A stretch of 64,000 nucleotides of DNA from Antilocapra americana (GCA_007570785.1 ML660201.1:37151156-37215155), one strand, 5' to 3'; shown: positions 12,176-23,085, numbered from the stretch's first letter. The notes: generated by a model from the sequence alone, not told the origin. Program-made: numbers and translations.

Positions 12176-12456
12176 CCTGCTGCTGCTGCTGCTGCTGAGT
12201 CGCTTCAGGCGTGTCCGACTCTGTGCAACCCCATAGACGGCAGCCCACCAGGCTCCCCCGTCCCTGGGATTCTCCAGGCAGGAACACTGGAGTGGGTTGC
12301 CATTTCCTCCTCCAGTGCATGAAAGTGAAAAGTGAAAGTGAAGTCGCTCCATAGTGTCCAACTCTTCACGACCCCATGGACTGCAGCCCACCAGGCTGCT
12401 CCGTCCATGGGGTTTTCCAGGCAAGAGTACTGGAGTGGGCTGCCATTGCCTTCTCC
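12176..12456 (-). mobile_element. Full Bov-A2 SINE with TSD
   Basis: A dimeric Bov-A2 in reverse orientation: a (CTG)n tract representing the (CAG)n tail, then two BovA monomers, joined by 'gaaagtgaaaagtgaaagtg'. It is flanked by matching 'aaagttgt' at 12168-12175 and 12457-12464, extendable to 10 bp as 'ccaaagttgt'. The CTG run is the SINE tail and not an independent trinucleotide locus. Confidence 0.95.
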
Positions 12457-12464
12457 AAAGTTGT

Positions 12465-13020
12465 GCTAGTACTGGGCACTACTTGGGAAAGGTAGTGGGA
12501 AAATATGGTCATGTATGTGTATATATATATTTTTTTCTTTTTTTTTTAAAAAAAAAAAGCCTGACTGCAAGGTTATGTATGCATAGCATGTGTATGGAAA
12601 GAATACAAGTAGCTTGGTTTCATCAAAACACCTTTTTTGCATTTGTGATCCTAGATTTAGGATTTACTTGGTACAGTCAGGAGGTTTTGCCAAGTGTTTG
12701 CCACTTTATCATTCATTTAACAAATAAATAATATCTTCTGGTGTAGTTTATTTTGAGTAACTTGGAAACAATGTGTAAGCTTCCAAATCTTTCTTTGTGT
12801 GAAAATTGTCCAAATACAAGGAGAACTTGGGGTTAGTTTTAAATGTTTTAAAATCACTGTTATGCAATATCTATCTGTCCACATGTGTGAGTAAACATTG
12901 GAGTCAAGTTAACAAAGTTTAAGTTAGTGCTCCATGATCTATTAGATGATTAACCTTGGGAAATCTTGGTATTTCAAGTCTAATTTCTTAATTTATAATG
13001 CTTACCAAATTTTGCTGCAG
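12465..13020. other. Single-copy interval with a T10-A11 junction
   Basis: A short 'gtatatatatat' run is followed by ten T and eleven A residues at 12538-12558, a self-complementary low-complexity tract. The remainder is unassigned. Confidence 0.5.
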
Positions 13021-13096
13021 AGATCGCCAGAACTTATTCAAAAGCAGTGTCAGAACTGGGAGAGGCTGCGTGGCATTCTAGGTTCATCACCCCCTG
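13021..13096 (+). other. Candidate exon (weak)
   Basis: A 76-base segment preceded by 'accaaattttgctgcag' and followed by a good donor, CTG then gtaagc. Two of the three frames are open; one reads RSPELIQKQCQNWERLRG, which I do not recognise. The pyrimidine tract is only moderate. Chance acceptor/donor pairs like this are expected in 64 kb, so it is only a candidate. Confidence 0.2.
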
Positions 13097-13284
13097 GTAA
13101 GCTAAGAGCTGCTCTTTTTCATTCTGCTTGATACTGAGCTCTCCTTAACATTTCATTTATAGTAAAAGTTTCACGTCTGAAGATGAAATTTTTGAGCACT
13201 GTCTTCCTGCTTCTTGGATCATCAAGATTAAAATGAGATAGATCAGGAAGAGGAGGCAGAACGACAACTGCTAAAAGCTTGGAA

Positions 13285-13350
13285 ACAAATCCCAGCTCTG
13301 GCTGTGTAGCCTTCAACAAACTACTTACTCTCCTTAAGGTGGGCAACGTA
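13285..13350 (+). repeat. MIR SINE core fragment
   Basis: 'aaatcccagctctggctgtg' followed by 'caaactacttactctcctta' follows the sense order of the MIR core. Diverged and short. Confidence 0.4.
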
Positions 13351-13404
13351 CCTTATCACATGAGATCATGTATAGAGTCTGCATTAGCGTAGCACCCACT
13401 CTAG

Positions 13405-13605
13405 TATTCTTGGGCTTCCCTTGTGGCTCAACTGGTAAAGAATCCACTTGCAATGTGGGAGACCTGGGTTCGATCCCTGGGTTGGGAAGATCCCCTGGAG
13501 AAGGGAAAGGCTACCCACTCCAGTAATCTGGCCTGGAGAATTCCATGGATTGTATAGCCCATGGGGTTGCAAAGAGTCAGACATGACTGAGCCACTGGAC
13601 TTTCA
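13405..13605 (+). mobile_element. Bov-tA3 SINE
   Basis: Forward copy of the form with 'ggtaaagaatccacttgcaa', 'ttcgatccctgggttggg', 'ggctacccactccagtaat', ending 'actgagccactggactttca'. The preceding 'ctctagtattcttgggcttcc' hints at a truncated upstream monomer, as in the tandem at 56345. Confidence 0.92.
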
Positions 13606-13669
13606 TTTTCCTGACGTAAAAGTTATTAAGCTTTGTCATTGTTATGTAAAACTCCTTGCATAGCAGCTA

Positions 13670-13835
13670 CCACATAATGTGTTCAACAAATGTCAGCTTC
13701 CTTTTCTACTCTCCTGTCATTCATTCACTGCACCCTTTCTGAGTATGTCTAAGGGCAGTCCGCTCAGCTAAACTTTATGGGGATTCAGAGATAAATACGG
13801 TACCAGACAGGATACACGAGTATGTAGCTCCTGAC
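13670..13835 (-). repeat. L2 LINE 3' end, antisense
   Basis: 'tcattcattcactgcaccc', 'tttctgagtatgtctaagg' and 'attcagagataaatacgg' follow the antisense of the L2 3' terminus ('...attgagcacctactatgtgcc...'). Confidence 0.5.
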
Positions 13836-15658
13836 TCATGTGACAAATAGATTTTGAATTGAATATAAAACAAAATGGAAATCTGACCGATTTTATTAGT
13901 CATAAAAGAGACATTTAAGCATTGAAATCATAGAAGAATTTATTACTTACCATTAGAATCAAAGTTTTAAGACCTTTTTTAAAACTGGGCTTGAGTTCCA
14001 ATAAAACCTCACTTATCCAGAATATACCCACTCATTCTTGATTAATTGAGAATTATAAATTCCTTTGGGTTTCAGTTTCTCTTGAAAATCTTTAAAGAAT
14101 TGTGTGGTTAACTTCCTGCATTAGTAAATAGGACTCAGGATATGTTATTTTTATTTATTTTTTTTTCTGGAGCACTTATAAGTAATTTTTTAAAACAGCA
14201 GTTATATAAATTACAGTCTATGAGATTAAGTTGGATATATGTGAATCTTAAGCATAATTTAAACATTATTTTTAAAAAACCTCATTAAGTATTATTTTCT
14301 TATATAGGATATAAGAAAAAAGTGGGTTAGACACTATCAGCTAATTGAAAGTTCCCTGTAATTTAGTTTTGGGGACAAAAAAACAAACAAACACCCTACA
14401 GTATTGCATTATTAAAAGAATAAAACAAAATTCAGACTATTCCTTGAATGGAAGAATGTACTCTTGTATTGAAGACTCACTATTCATCAATAATTGGTGC
14501 CTCCCATGAGCCAGATAGTATGTGAGGTCCCCAAAGTATGATGGCACATCAAGGCGCACGCAGTCCTTTCCATGTGAAACTAGTGATTCAGCCAGGGAGA
14601 CAGAGAGTCATACCAACATATGTGAAAGTTCTTCCAGGAGGAAAACGGTCTGAGTCTTACAGGAGTGTGCCTTGGCGTTTTTGAGCTCGTTAGGGAAGCT
14701 GGCAAAGCTTTCCTTGGGAAGTGAGAGTTGAGATGGAAGTAGGAGTTTGCAGGAGAATGGGGAGAAGCATGTTAAGTGTAGAGGACACATCTGATGCAAA
14801 GCCCGCGGTGGGAGGAAGCAGCATTGGCGTCACTAGCCAAAACAGTCCCCCACGCTGCTGGGAGTAAGGGTAGCAGTGATAGGAGTTGCCCATGGGAGGG
14901 CAGGGAAAGGTCAGTCCTTAAGGGACTAATTGGCCAAAAGAAGGATTCCATCCTTAGCCTCACAAGGTGATGCTCCTCCCCATCAGTCCTTGGAGCTGGT
15001 TTTCCATCCATAGTGACTTGACTCTGACTTTTCTTTAATAGAATGATGGTTAAAGCTCCATGGAAAATACAACCAGCTTTCTCTACTTTTCTGTCCATGT
15101 AACTTGGAAGTATTTTATGTAGAAGACAAGTTTTTAATTTACAAGTCCAAGTCAGAGCAGGCTGGGCTACTTAATGGAATGTTCTGTGTATATAATTGTG
15201 AAACAATCTTTTATTGTTCTCAAGCCACCTGTAAAATGCTTAGAAATATTCCCATTTTAACTAAGGATCTGAAGTTGTAGATCCAGCTGAATTAGAGGTT
15301 TTATCAAATGGCCATAAGTTCTCTTTGCAAATTTGAAGACCTTATCTACTCGATGGGAGGAATTCTCCATTCTCTGCCTCCTAGTCTGCTAGACAACTTG
15401 CCCTGGCCCCCCTCTTTGACCCAGGAGATTGACCTCTGTAGACTGTATGACCTGGGCTGTCATGACTGCAGTTTCTAGTTTGTTTCAGTCACTGGGAGAT
15501 CCTGGAAATAGATGAGGTGACAGAAAGAGAGAAAGAGGTGGGAGGGCATTCTCTCTGCAGCCTGCCTTTCCCTCCACGTCTCCAGCTCTTGGTGGTAGCG
15601 GCAGCCTCACTCATCTCATGAGGCTCTGGTGACACATTGCCTCCCTTTGCTCTTTTAG
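13836..15658. other. Single-copy interval, no gene
   Basis: AT-rich to about 14.5 kb, then more GC-balanced. Overlapping reverse frames of 63-108 codons at 14608-15098 are in unrelated registers and have no recognisable domain. Confidence 0.45.
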
Positions 15659-15688
15659 GCTAAGGGAGGTGAAGCCCCCATGCTGCAG
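15659..15688 (+). other. Candidate 30-nt microexon
   Basis: A strong pyrimidine-rich acceptor ('cctccctttgctcttttag') is followed after exactly 30 bases by a strong donor (CTGCAG then gtaggt). The segment is a multiple of three and open in frame 0 (AKGGEAPMLQ). Real microexons have this look, but the evidence is splice-motif quality alone and the peptide is unrecognised. Confidence 0.25.
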
Positions 15689-16338
15689 GTAGGTAGTCCC
15701 AGGTATCCCAGCACCCCTAACTTGTGACCCTACCTGCACCTCTGAAAGGCGTTTCTATATTTAATTGTCTTCAGTGTTGCAGTCCAATGTGACTTCCGTC
15801 TGCTGAGATTCTGACTGATGCCATCAGGATCTGTTTTCTGCTTCCTGTGTTATTCCCCCGCTCCTAATACCTGGGTAGGCTTCTTGGTTGGTGACAGCTG
15901 GGGACCCGAAGATCAGTGGTGGAATCCCTTGGATAACATGCGCTCCCTTCCCTCACTTTGGGCTCAGAATAGACCCGTCTCCGGAGGAAGGAAGGGCACT
16001 GTTTGTCGTCAGATATCTGCCTGGCTGTCATTCAGAACCTAATTGGACTCTCTTAAATTTCATTCTGTTCCTGCTTGTCATGTTTCTGGGCCCCTGAGAC
16101 CTTTCTTGTGCTGTGTGTTCTGAAGCAGGACATTTTGATGCAGCCATTTTGATGTGAACGTTTTGATCTTCAGAGTACGAAGAATAGGATTTTGGTCATA
16201 TGCACGATAGGTATCGGCACACATTCTCTGACTCTCTGCCCCATCCCTGAACTTTACCCTCACTTTACATTCTTTTTTTTTTTTTTTTTACTTTTTTAAA
16301 AGTAGAAATGACTACATATATTTTTTTTTCCTGAAAAA
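15689..16338. other. Single-copy interval ending in poly-T
   Basis: The 74- and 69-codon forward frames at 15818-16097 have no recognisable domain. T-runs at about 16273-16290 and 16320-16329 are low complexity and lie just before the hAT element. Confidence 0.45.
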
Positions 16339-16346
16339 CTTTAAAG

Positions 16347-16538
16347 CAGGGGTCTCCAACCTCCAGGATCTAATGCCTGATGATCTGAAGTGGAGTTGAT
16401 GTAATAATAATAGAAATAAAGTACACAATAAATGGAATGCGCAGGAATCATCCTGAAACCATTCCCAGGCCCTTCGTCTGTGGAAAAATTGTCTTTCACA
16501 AAGCTAGTTTCTGGTGCCAAAAAGGTTAGGGACCATTG
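16347..16538 (+). mobile_element. Non-autonomous hAT transposon with TSD
   Basis: A 192-bp element with imperfect terminal inverted repeats: 'caggggtctccaacct' at the left and 'aggttagggaccattg' at the right (12 of 16 positions complementary). It is flanked by an identical 8-bp duplication 'ctttaaag' at 16339-16346 and 16539-16546, which fits the hAT nTnnnnAn rule. The ends belong to an old mammalian family with 'ggggtccccaacc' termini; I do not name the subfamily. A second, inverted copy lies at 62472-62661. Confidence 0.88.
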
Positions 16539-16789
16539 CTTTAAAGTGAATCTTGTGCATCATCATTTCAGCTATAAGTACTCTTATGTTTCTTAACAGA
16601 TAAGGGCTGTAACTATAGTACACACACAATGAGGTGAATGATGGTTCTTTAATATCTAGTAAGTAGTTCATGTTCACTTTTCTTCCACTCCCTATAAATT
16701 TTTTACAGTTGAGTTTTTCAGATCACATGCTGTACCATATTCATACACTGCATTTGGCTATTGTCTGCTAATTTCTAATAGCCATTTAC

Positions 16790-18475
16790 TTTTTATTTGT
16801 TTATTGAAGTAACAGAAATACAGCATAAGTGCCCAACTTAAGTGCTCAATGAATGCTTAGAAAATGAACTGTTCATGTAACTACTACACAGATAAAGACA
16901 GCGACATCTCTAGCACCCCAGAAGTTGCCCAGTCATTATCTGTACACTTGCCCTCCAAGATAGCAACTGTTCTATTACTATGCATTGATTTTCCCAATTT
17001 TTTTGGCAACTATTAATTTATTTTCTGTCGCTAGGGATTTGTTTTTTCATTTTCTAGAATTTTTAATAAATTGAGTCATATGATATGTATTCTTTTGTAT
17101 CTGGCTTCCTTCAGTCAGTATGATTTAGATAATTATCTGTGCAACTGCATATATTACTAGTTTTTTTTATTGCTCACAACCATTCTATTATATAGGCAGC
17201 CCTTATTTTGTCGATTTATTCATTTTATGTATTCATTCATTGGTTTACATTAGGGCTGTTTACAGATTTGGATTATTATGAATAAAACTACTTGTAGTAC
17301 AGATATTTTTGTGGGCATATTTTTATTTCTCTTGGATAAACAAATACTGGAGAGTGAAGTGTCTGAGTTCTGTATTATGAACACATGGAAAATGTTAAAG
17401 AAACGGCACAACACTTCTTCAAAGTGGTTGTACCATTTTACATTCACAGAATCAATTTACGAGCCTTGCAGTGGTTCTATATCCTTGCCAACCCTTGGGA
17501 AGGTCACTCTTCTAAATTTTAATTTAATCTCATTTCAGTTTTAATTTGTGTTTTCTGATAACTGATGATGTTGATCATGTTTTCATGTTATTATTTACCA
17601 TCTGTATAAACTCTTTTGTGAAGTATCTTCACACCTTTGCCTCTTTTTTTTTCTTTGATTTATAGGAGTTCTTTATGTATTCTGCAAAATCCTTCGTCAG
17701 ATAAGTATGCTGCAGATGTTTTCTTCTGTTACATGACAGTGGCTTTTAAAAAGCAATTTAAATTTTTCACTTATTATTCCTTTCATTCCTTTCTAAGAAA
17801 TCTTGTTCTAGTCCATGGTTGCAAAGTTTTTTTTTTTCCTATGATTCATCCTCAAAGTTTGGTCTCTGTCTATTTTGATGGAATGTTTATGTATGGTATA
17901 AAGTAAAGGTCAGCATTCTGCAACTTCCCCCTACCCAATATGGTACTCTGTTGTTCTAGCAGTATTATCAAAAAGATACTGTATTCCCCCATTGCATTAC
18001 CTTGCATTGTTGTTAAAAATAAATTGACCATTTCTATGTGAGTCTATTTCTGGCCTCCTCAATCTGTTCCCTTGATTCATTTGTGTATCCTTTCATTAAT
18101 AACACACTGTTTTGATTAGTGTGGCTTTATAGTCAGTCTTAAAATCAAGTAGTGTGAGTTCTCCAACTCTATAGTTCTTTATTAAAACTGTTTTGGCTCT
18201 TTTAGTTCATTTGTGTTTCAAATAAATTTTAGAATCAGTTTGTCAATTTCTACAAAAAGTCCTACTGGGATTTTGATTGGAATTGCATTGAAACTTCAGA
18301 TTGATTTTTGAGAGAAATGCCATTTTGACAATATTGAATCCTTCAATCCATGAATATGCTATATCTTTCCATTTATTTTGCTCTTTAATTTCTGTCTGCA
18401 ATGCTTTATAGGTTTCAGTGCAAAGGTTTTGTATGTATTTCATATTCTAGGATGGCATAATAAATAGAATTGTAC
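16790..18475 (-). mobile_element. Old L1 LINE, 3' ORF2 to 3' UTR, antisense
   Basis: About 1.7 kb of reverse-oriented L1. Antisense landmarks in order: 'gtatctggcttccttcag', 'attatgaataaaactactt', 'caaagtggttgtaccatttt', 'aggagttctttatgtattc', 'gttttgattagtgtggc', 'gggattttgattggaattgc', 'ttcaatccatgaatatgc'. Heavily diverged (L1M-type); coding frames are destroyed. Confidence 0.88.
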
Positions 18476-19124
18476 TTTCAGCTTTATTTTCCAATTGTTC
18501 TTTGTTGCAAACTGATGCAGAATGGAAAGTTTTTAATTCTTTTATTCCTCCTGCTCTAACTAGCTGTAAATCCTCCATAAAGAATTATTTGTAATTCCTG
18601 TTTGGTTACCTTGAAGTGCAGTTCCATACAGAAAAGGCAGAAAAAATGCTTAAAATGTTTTCTCTCTTTCTGTGTATTTTCTCAATCATGAGTTGGTACC
18701 CTCACAACTTGCAAAGGTAACCAGTGATTTTAAAAAGTACCGTTAAAATGGAACTCATGGATTTTTATAAAGTAGATCTGTTTCATTTCACCATATTCAT
18801 TGTTCTGTTTGATGTTGAAATTAATCTGTCTTTGGCCAGTGGGAGCCCTTTCAAGTTGGCTTTGAGTCATTTTGATATGACTCAATAGTCTTCGATAGAT
18901 TCCTGTGACAAACTTTCCTAGATCACTGTGTCCATTTTCTGACCCAGCTCTGCAATCAGCCATTCCTTCAAGGATCCCTGATTCTTTTCCAAAGAAAGGA
19001 AGTGCTTAAGAGACCAAAAAGTGCCTCTAAGACCAAAGTAGAGGCTCCTTCATCCTCAGTCTGTTCCTCAATCCTCACACTTTTTGGCCAAGAGTAATAA
19101 TAAGCACATCGTTATTTTAGTTCT
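18476..19124. other. Single-copy interval, no gene
   Basis: A 77-codon reverse frame at 18730-18963 has no recognisable domain. Nothing else was identified. Confidence 0.45.
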
Positions 19125-19225
19125 ACCACCTGCTTCATGTTTGTCTTAGGATACATACTTGACTTCTCTGTGCCTGTATTCTCATCTCTAAAATGAGTAT
19201 GGTGATTGCATAATGCTAGCCCCAC
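19125..19225 (+). repeat. MIR SINE fragment
   Basis: 'ttgacttctctgtgcctg' followed by 'tctcatctctaaaatgagta' matches the sense MIR core region ('ctctgtgcctcag...catctgtaaaatgggg'). Confidence 0.55.
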
Positions 19226-19275
19226 TGGCTTTTTACCAGAGAGCCAACTTGAGTAATGGTGTGGTGGTGGCAGTA

Positions 19276-19488
19276 ATGTGTGTTCGGTCACTCAGTTGTG
19301 TCTGACTCTTGGCAAACCTATGGACTGTTACCTCCCAGGCCCCTCTGTCCGCGGGATTTTTCAGGCAAGAATACTGGACTAGGTTGCCATCTCCTTCTCC
19401 AGGGGATCTTCCTGACCCAGGGATCAAACCCACGTCTCCTGCGTCTCCTGCACTGGCCACCTTGAGCCACCTTGGAAGCCCTGGTGGT
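19276..19488 (-). mobile_element. Bov-tA SINE
   Basis: Reverse copy: 'ggtcactcagttgtgtctga', 'ccctctgtccgcgggatt', 'ggggatcttcctgacccagg'. It carries a tandem 9-base duplication in the head ('gtctcctgcgtctcctgc') and ends 'gccaccttggaagccc'. Confidence 0.92.
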
Positions 19489-19639
19489 GGTAGTACTAGT
19501 TGTTACATAGCAATACTGGCTGCTGAAGTTGGCTGTTTCTTTTTTCCCACAGAGTTTATGCACCTACTAAGCACTAGTCTTGGCAGAAGTGGCAATTGTA
19601 CTAGAAATAGAAGTCATCACAGCAGTATGAGTAATAGTC

Positions 19640-19775
19640 ATTTAGCTTTTCAATAAACAATTATGTGCGATGTACTCTACTGGCCACCAGGGATGCGGTG
19701 GTAATCAAGACAGGTGTCATCACGTCTTTAAGGAGAAAGACGAAAAACAAGTAAAGTGGCAAATATAAATTACTA
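19640..19775 (-). repeat. L2 LINE 3' end, antisense
   Basis: 'ttcaataaacaattatgtg', 'ctggccaccagggatgcgg' and 'gtaatcaagacaggtgtc' follow the antisense L2 3' end pattern (short tail, 'ggggatacagtggtgaacaagacag'). Confidence 0.5.
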
Positions 19776-20270
19776 TCATGGATCCAAAATTGTTCACTTA
19801 GATATTTCTCTAGGTTAAGGACTAAAATTTCAAGTAGTTTCGTTCCATCATCAAAATGATTGCTTCAAAATGGTGCTGTCCAAATGGGCACCTCGAAACG
19901 TTTTCTATCTAAGCATCCCATTCGTATTGCCGTCACTACATTTTTGAACTAAGCACCTTTCCCTGGAGAGAATTACTTTTGATAAAGGGCGGTTCTTTGA
20001 AATAACTCATAGGATTGCATGTGGGGCTTCTCTGCCTTCTGCTCCTTTCCTCTGGTGCTGCCCAGTGTTCCTAGTGAGTAGCCGGTCCCCAAGGAGACCA
20101 CCCCTTCTGCAAATGGAGATGTGCCCTTGCTGAGGACTTGGCGTCAGAGGAGCGGAATGGTGCCATCAAAGGGAGAGTTTCTGCAGAACCCAGAGGCGGC
20201 AAACCACTTGGCTCTCACTTACTTCAGAGCAAGAAAAAGGTCACAGGATGTCCCTTTCTGTGAATGACTG
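19776..20270. other. Repeat-free interval upstream of TATA-like site
   Basis: No repeat or gene was recognised. The composition becomes more GC-balanced toward 20.1 kb, just before the TATA-like site at 20271. Confidence 0.4.
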
Positions 20271-20407
20271 TATAAAGGGCCGAGAGAAAGCCTCCTCCTG
20301 TCCTCAGCTGAAAGTGTCCTCAAGCTGTGCAGGAGTCACTTTTTTGGCTCTTTGTGCAGTCGCTAAAGGACAGTCTCAGCAGGGCAGGCGTGTGGGAAGC
20401 CAACAAG
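20271..20407 (+). promoter_or_regulatory. Candidate TATA promoter and first exon
   Basis: 'tataaagggc' at 20271-20280 is a good TATA match, with pyrimidine-rich 'cctcctcctgtcctca' about 20-35 bases downstream as a possible initiator. A near-consensus donor (AACAAG then gtgaga) follows at 20407/20408. The surrounding 0.9 kb is repeat-free. No long frame supports coding, so a non-coding transcript would be the modest reading. Inference only. Confidence 0.22.
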
Positions 20408-20670
20408 GTGAGAGCAGGTATTTTCCTCTCTCTCACTTTGCGGGCTGCTTACTTTCTCCACATGGACACAAAGCCTCTTAATTGGAAAGGGGCTAATACA
20501 GAGTTTTCAACTGTTTGCCTTTGCCATTCCCAATCCTTCTTTATTTTTTCCTAACCAAATGGGAATTGCCCAAGCTTCAGCTTCCTTTTAGTAAGTATAC
20601 CAACTGATGGAATCTATCATCTCCCTATTGTGGGAAGTGGACTATTTTAGCTGCAGGAGTTGCCTATGTG

Positions 20671-20884
20671 GGCTTCCCAGGTGGATCAGTGGTAAAGAAT
20701 CTGCTGGCCAAGGCAGCAGATGCAGGAGACACGAGTTTGATTCCTGGGTGAGGAAAATCCCGTAGAGTAGGAAATGGCAACGCACTCCAGTATTCTTGCC
20801 TGGAGAATTCCATGCACAGAGGAGCCTGGTAGGCTACAGTCCATGGGGTTGCAGAGTCGGACGTGACTGAGCAGCACAGCACAG
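20671..20884 (+). mobile_element. Bov-tA SINE
   Basis: Forward copy: 'gggcttcccaggtggatcag', 'gtttgattcctgggtgagg', 'ggaatggcaac'-type body, 'gtccatggggttgcagagtc', ending in 'gactgagcagcacagcac'. It has a small duplication in the head ('ctgctggccaaggcagcag'). Confidence 0.93.
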
Positions 20885-21555
20885 CTGCACAGGGTGTCTA
20901 CAGCTGGCCTTTGCCCTCAGTGATCTTGCTGACTGTATGGTCAGGCCACTCAAGGCGGCTGTCCTCTTTGAATATCCTCTATTCAACAAGTGCCTGCTTC
21001 ACTCACATGCTACTTACATGACTGAACTTACATGACTGACCACCCTGCATGCTTGCCCCAGGCCCTCGCTGGTGATCGTTCTTATGGAAGAGGCAGTGAG
21101 GGCCGTGCCCCTCTGCTGGTTTCCCCGGTAGGTGCTGAGTCAACCTGATATGGACTCTGCTTATAACTGGCAATCTCCTCCCTCTGCAACCCGGGATAAA
21201 AGACTGTTGCCATGCCTGGCCAACCACCCACTGTACATGGTACGGTGCTGCTCTAGGACCTTGTTTCAGACACGCAAGCTCCCCTTATTCATTAAACCAC
21301 TGATGTCTCTGTTACTGACTCCAGGCTCTTTCTTTGGTCTTAGAACTGGGGAAGCACAGGACTTGTAGGCCCCTCTGGGTGCAGCCCAACAAGGACAGAG
21401 GCAAAATCTATTCATTCTACAAATCGTCATTGAATCTGCAGGGGTTCTAGGATCCAAACACAAAGCTGACAGTACTTACTATCTACTCCTTCAGCGTAAA
21501 GTTTACTAACTCCGCTCTTGGACATTTACCTGGGACTTCTTTTCAATGGTATAAT
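20885..21555. other. Single-copy interval, no gene
   Basis: Overlapping 65-78-codon frames on both strands at 21003-21463 have no recognised domains. No repeat was identified. Confidence 0.45.
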
Positions 21556-21559
21556 GGTC

Positions 21560-21670
21560 ATGAATCTGGGCTCAGTGTTACATGGCCTTGCGTTCAAATC
21601 TTGTCTCAGCCTAAGAGCTTACTGTGCAGCCTTAGGCAAGTTACTTTACTTCTCTGACTAGTCTCTTTGT
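21560..21670 (+). repeat. MIR SINE
   Basis: 'catgaatctgggctcagtg', 'gcgttcaaatcttgtctcag', 'gcaagttactttacttctct': the sense-strand MIR core order of tRNA-like part, CORE and downstream region. Confidence 0.65.
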
Positions 21671-21694
21671 CACAAGGAGATACTAGGAGTCAGT

Positions 21695-22015
21695 CGGACA
21701 TCTGATATTTATGGAGTGTCTATGATGTATCAGGAACTTCCTTCTTAGCCACAGAGAAGAAGACAGATAACAAACATGCACAAAAATAAATGAGATAGTT
21801 TCAAATTTTGATAAATAGAATAGGGTAAGAGCGGAGGAATCGGGTAGTTTGGTTGTGTGTTGTGTGTGTGTGTGTGTGTTTAAAAGAAAAGATGATTCAA
21901 GAAGGAGGGAGTGATCTGCTGTCAAATACTGCTAAGTGGCTAAGTAAAGAGAGGCCAGAAATTGGCCACTGGCTTTGGCAAGATGTGGTCTGTTGATGAC
22001 CTTTACTAGGGACAT
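21695..22015 (-). repeat. L2 LINE, antisense, 3' end joined to ORF2
   Basis: The left part follows the antisense L2 3' end ('gagtgtctatgatgtatcag', 'gacagataacaaacatgc'). The right part matches the antisense of the L2 reverse-transcriptase region: 'gtgatctgctgtcaaatact' corresponds to the AFDTVDHS segment, followed by 'ggccactggctttggcaaga'. A TG microsatellite lies between. It is internally deleted and inactive. Confidence 0.6.
21852..21880. repeat. (TG)n microsatellite
   Basis: An imperfect TG run ('tgtgtgttgtgtgtgtgtgt...') interrupted by one extra T, inside the antisense L2. Confidence 0.95.
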
Positions 22016-22533
22016 GCTATGAATAGCCTCTGACCTTTATATGTTCATAGTAAAGGGAAAGTATCTGCTGACTCTGGGTTTTTAGAGAATCTAGAATGAC
22101 CCTTTCAAGGGAACGAATCCTATAGTTTGGCTGAATTTGAAAAAAGAAAGTCTGTAAGGAATGTTATATTTCTGACTCCAATAATTGGATTATAGATAAT
22201 AGGAAAAAAATTAATGGCTACTGATGACCCTTTTAGTTTGTGTTGTTTACTAGGGTCTGTCACAGTATCTCCAAAATATCCTGCTGTTAGGGTGCTCATT
22301 AAAAACATTTTTTGAATAAAAAATCTTTTACATGTGAAAGCGTCAAAATAACCAAGTTGAAATGGATCCTGGTGACTTTTAAACACACATCAAAGTCAAA
22401 GTTTATGAGCAGCATTTAGGGCTAATTAGAATGGACTCCTTTCTTTGTGTCTGTCATAGGGACGTGTTCCTGAAATTCTTTCCCCCTTTTTCCATTTATC
22501 ACAGTGGCTTTTCATCTTGTTGCTTTTCTCCAG
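22016..22533. other. Single-copy interval
   Basis: No repeat was recognised. An 88-codon reverse frame at 22120-22386 has no recognisable domain. Confidence 0.4.
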
Positions 22534-22595
22534 CCATCACAGGAAGCTGTGGCCAAATAGTGTGCATCGCTGGGGAGAAAAAGCCATCTCTGTGG
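22534..22595 (+). other. Candidate exon
   Basis: A 62-base segment with a strong acceptor (cttgttgcttttctccag, a long pyrimidine tract) and a good donor (TGTGG then gtaagg). One frame reads ITGSCGQIVCIAGEKKPSLW and is open through both splice sites; I do not recognise it. The surrounding sequence is repeat-free. Support is from splice motifs alone. Confidence 0.25.
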
Positions 22596-22984
22596 GTAAG
22601 GAAGTGGGGGATAAAGGCCAATTCCTATTGATTCCTGTTTCTCATACAGAGTGATGCCTTTAACACTCCATAATGAAAGTTTTTATATGTGAGAGGATTA
22701 CCAACATCGGGCTGTTATTGTCCTTTGATGTGTCCCAGAAATATTACAGCAGAAGTTATTAAGGAATAAATTGTGGGACACCAACTGTTCTGCTGAAGTT
22801 GCTTTGCCCCTAGTCAAGTTATGTGGTGGCAAATTTTCTTTTTTACCTTTTTAAAAATTATTATTATTGGAGGGGGATATCAGAATAGATTGTCCGCCTG
22901 TTTCACTTCAGGACAGAAAATAAATGGAGTCCTGAAGATTCACAGTAGTATCTAGACATTGGTGGGGAATGCACATCTCCTCAG
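22596..22984. other. Single-copy interval
   Basis: Repeat-free and AT-rich, with motifs such as 'ttgtcctttgatgtgtccc'. It may be a conserved regulatory stretch but nothing decisive is visible. Confidence 0.35.
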
Positions 22985-23085
22985 CTTTTGCCCATTTTAT
23001 AGATGAGGACAGAGAAGCTCAGAGGAATCAGGAGCTGGCCAGGGTCACCCTGCTAATTGGATACCTACCCTGGGACATGAAGCTG
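22985..23085 (-). repeat. MIR SINE fragment, antisense
   Basis: 'cccattttatagatgaggac', 'agagaagctcagaggaatc', 'gccagggtcaccctgctaat': antisense MIR core. Confidence 0.7.

Noticed and set aside
12180..12197. (CTG)n trinucleotide repeat as a possible expansion locus
   Set aside because: It is the normal (CAG)n tail of the reverse Bov-A2 SINE that begins there.
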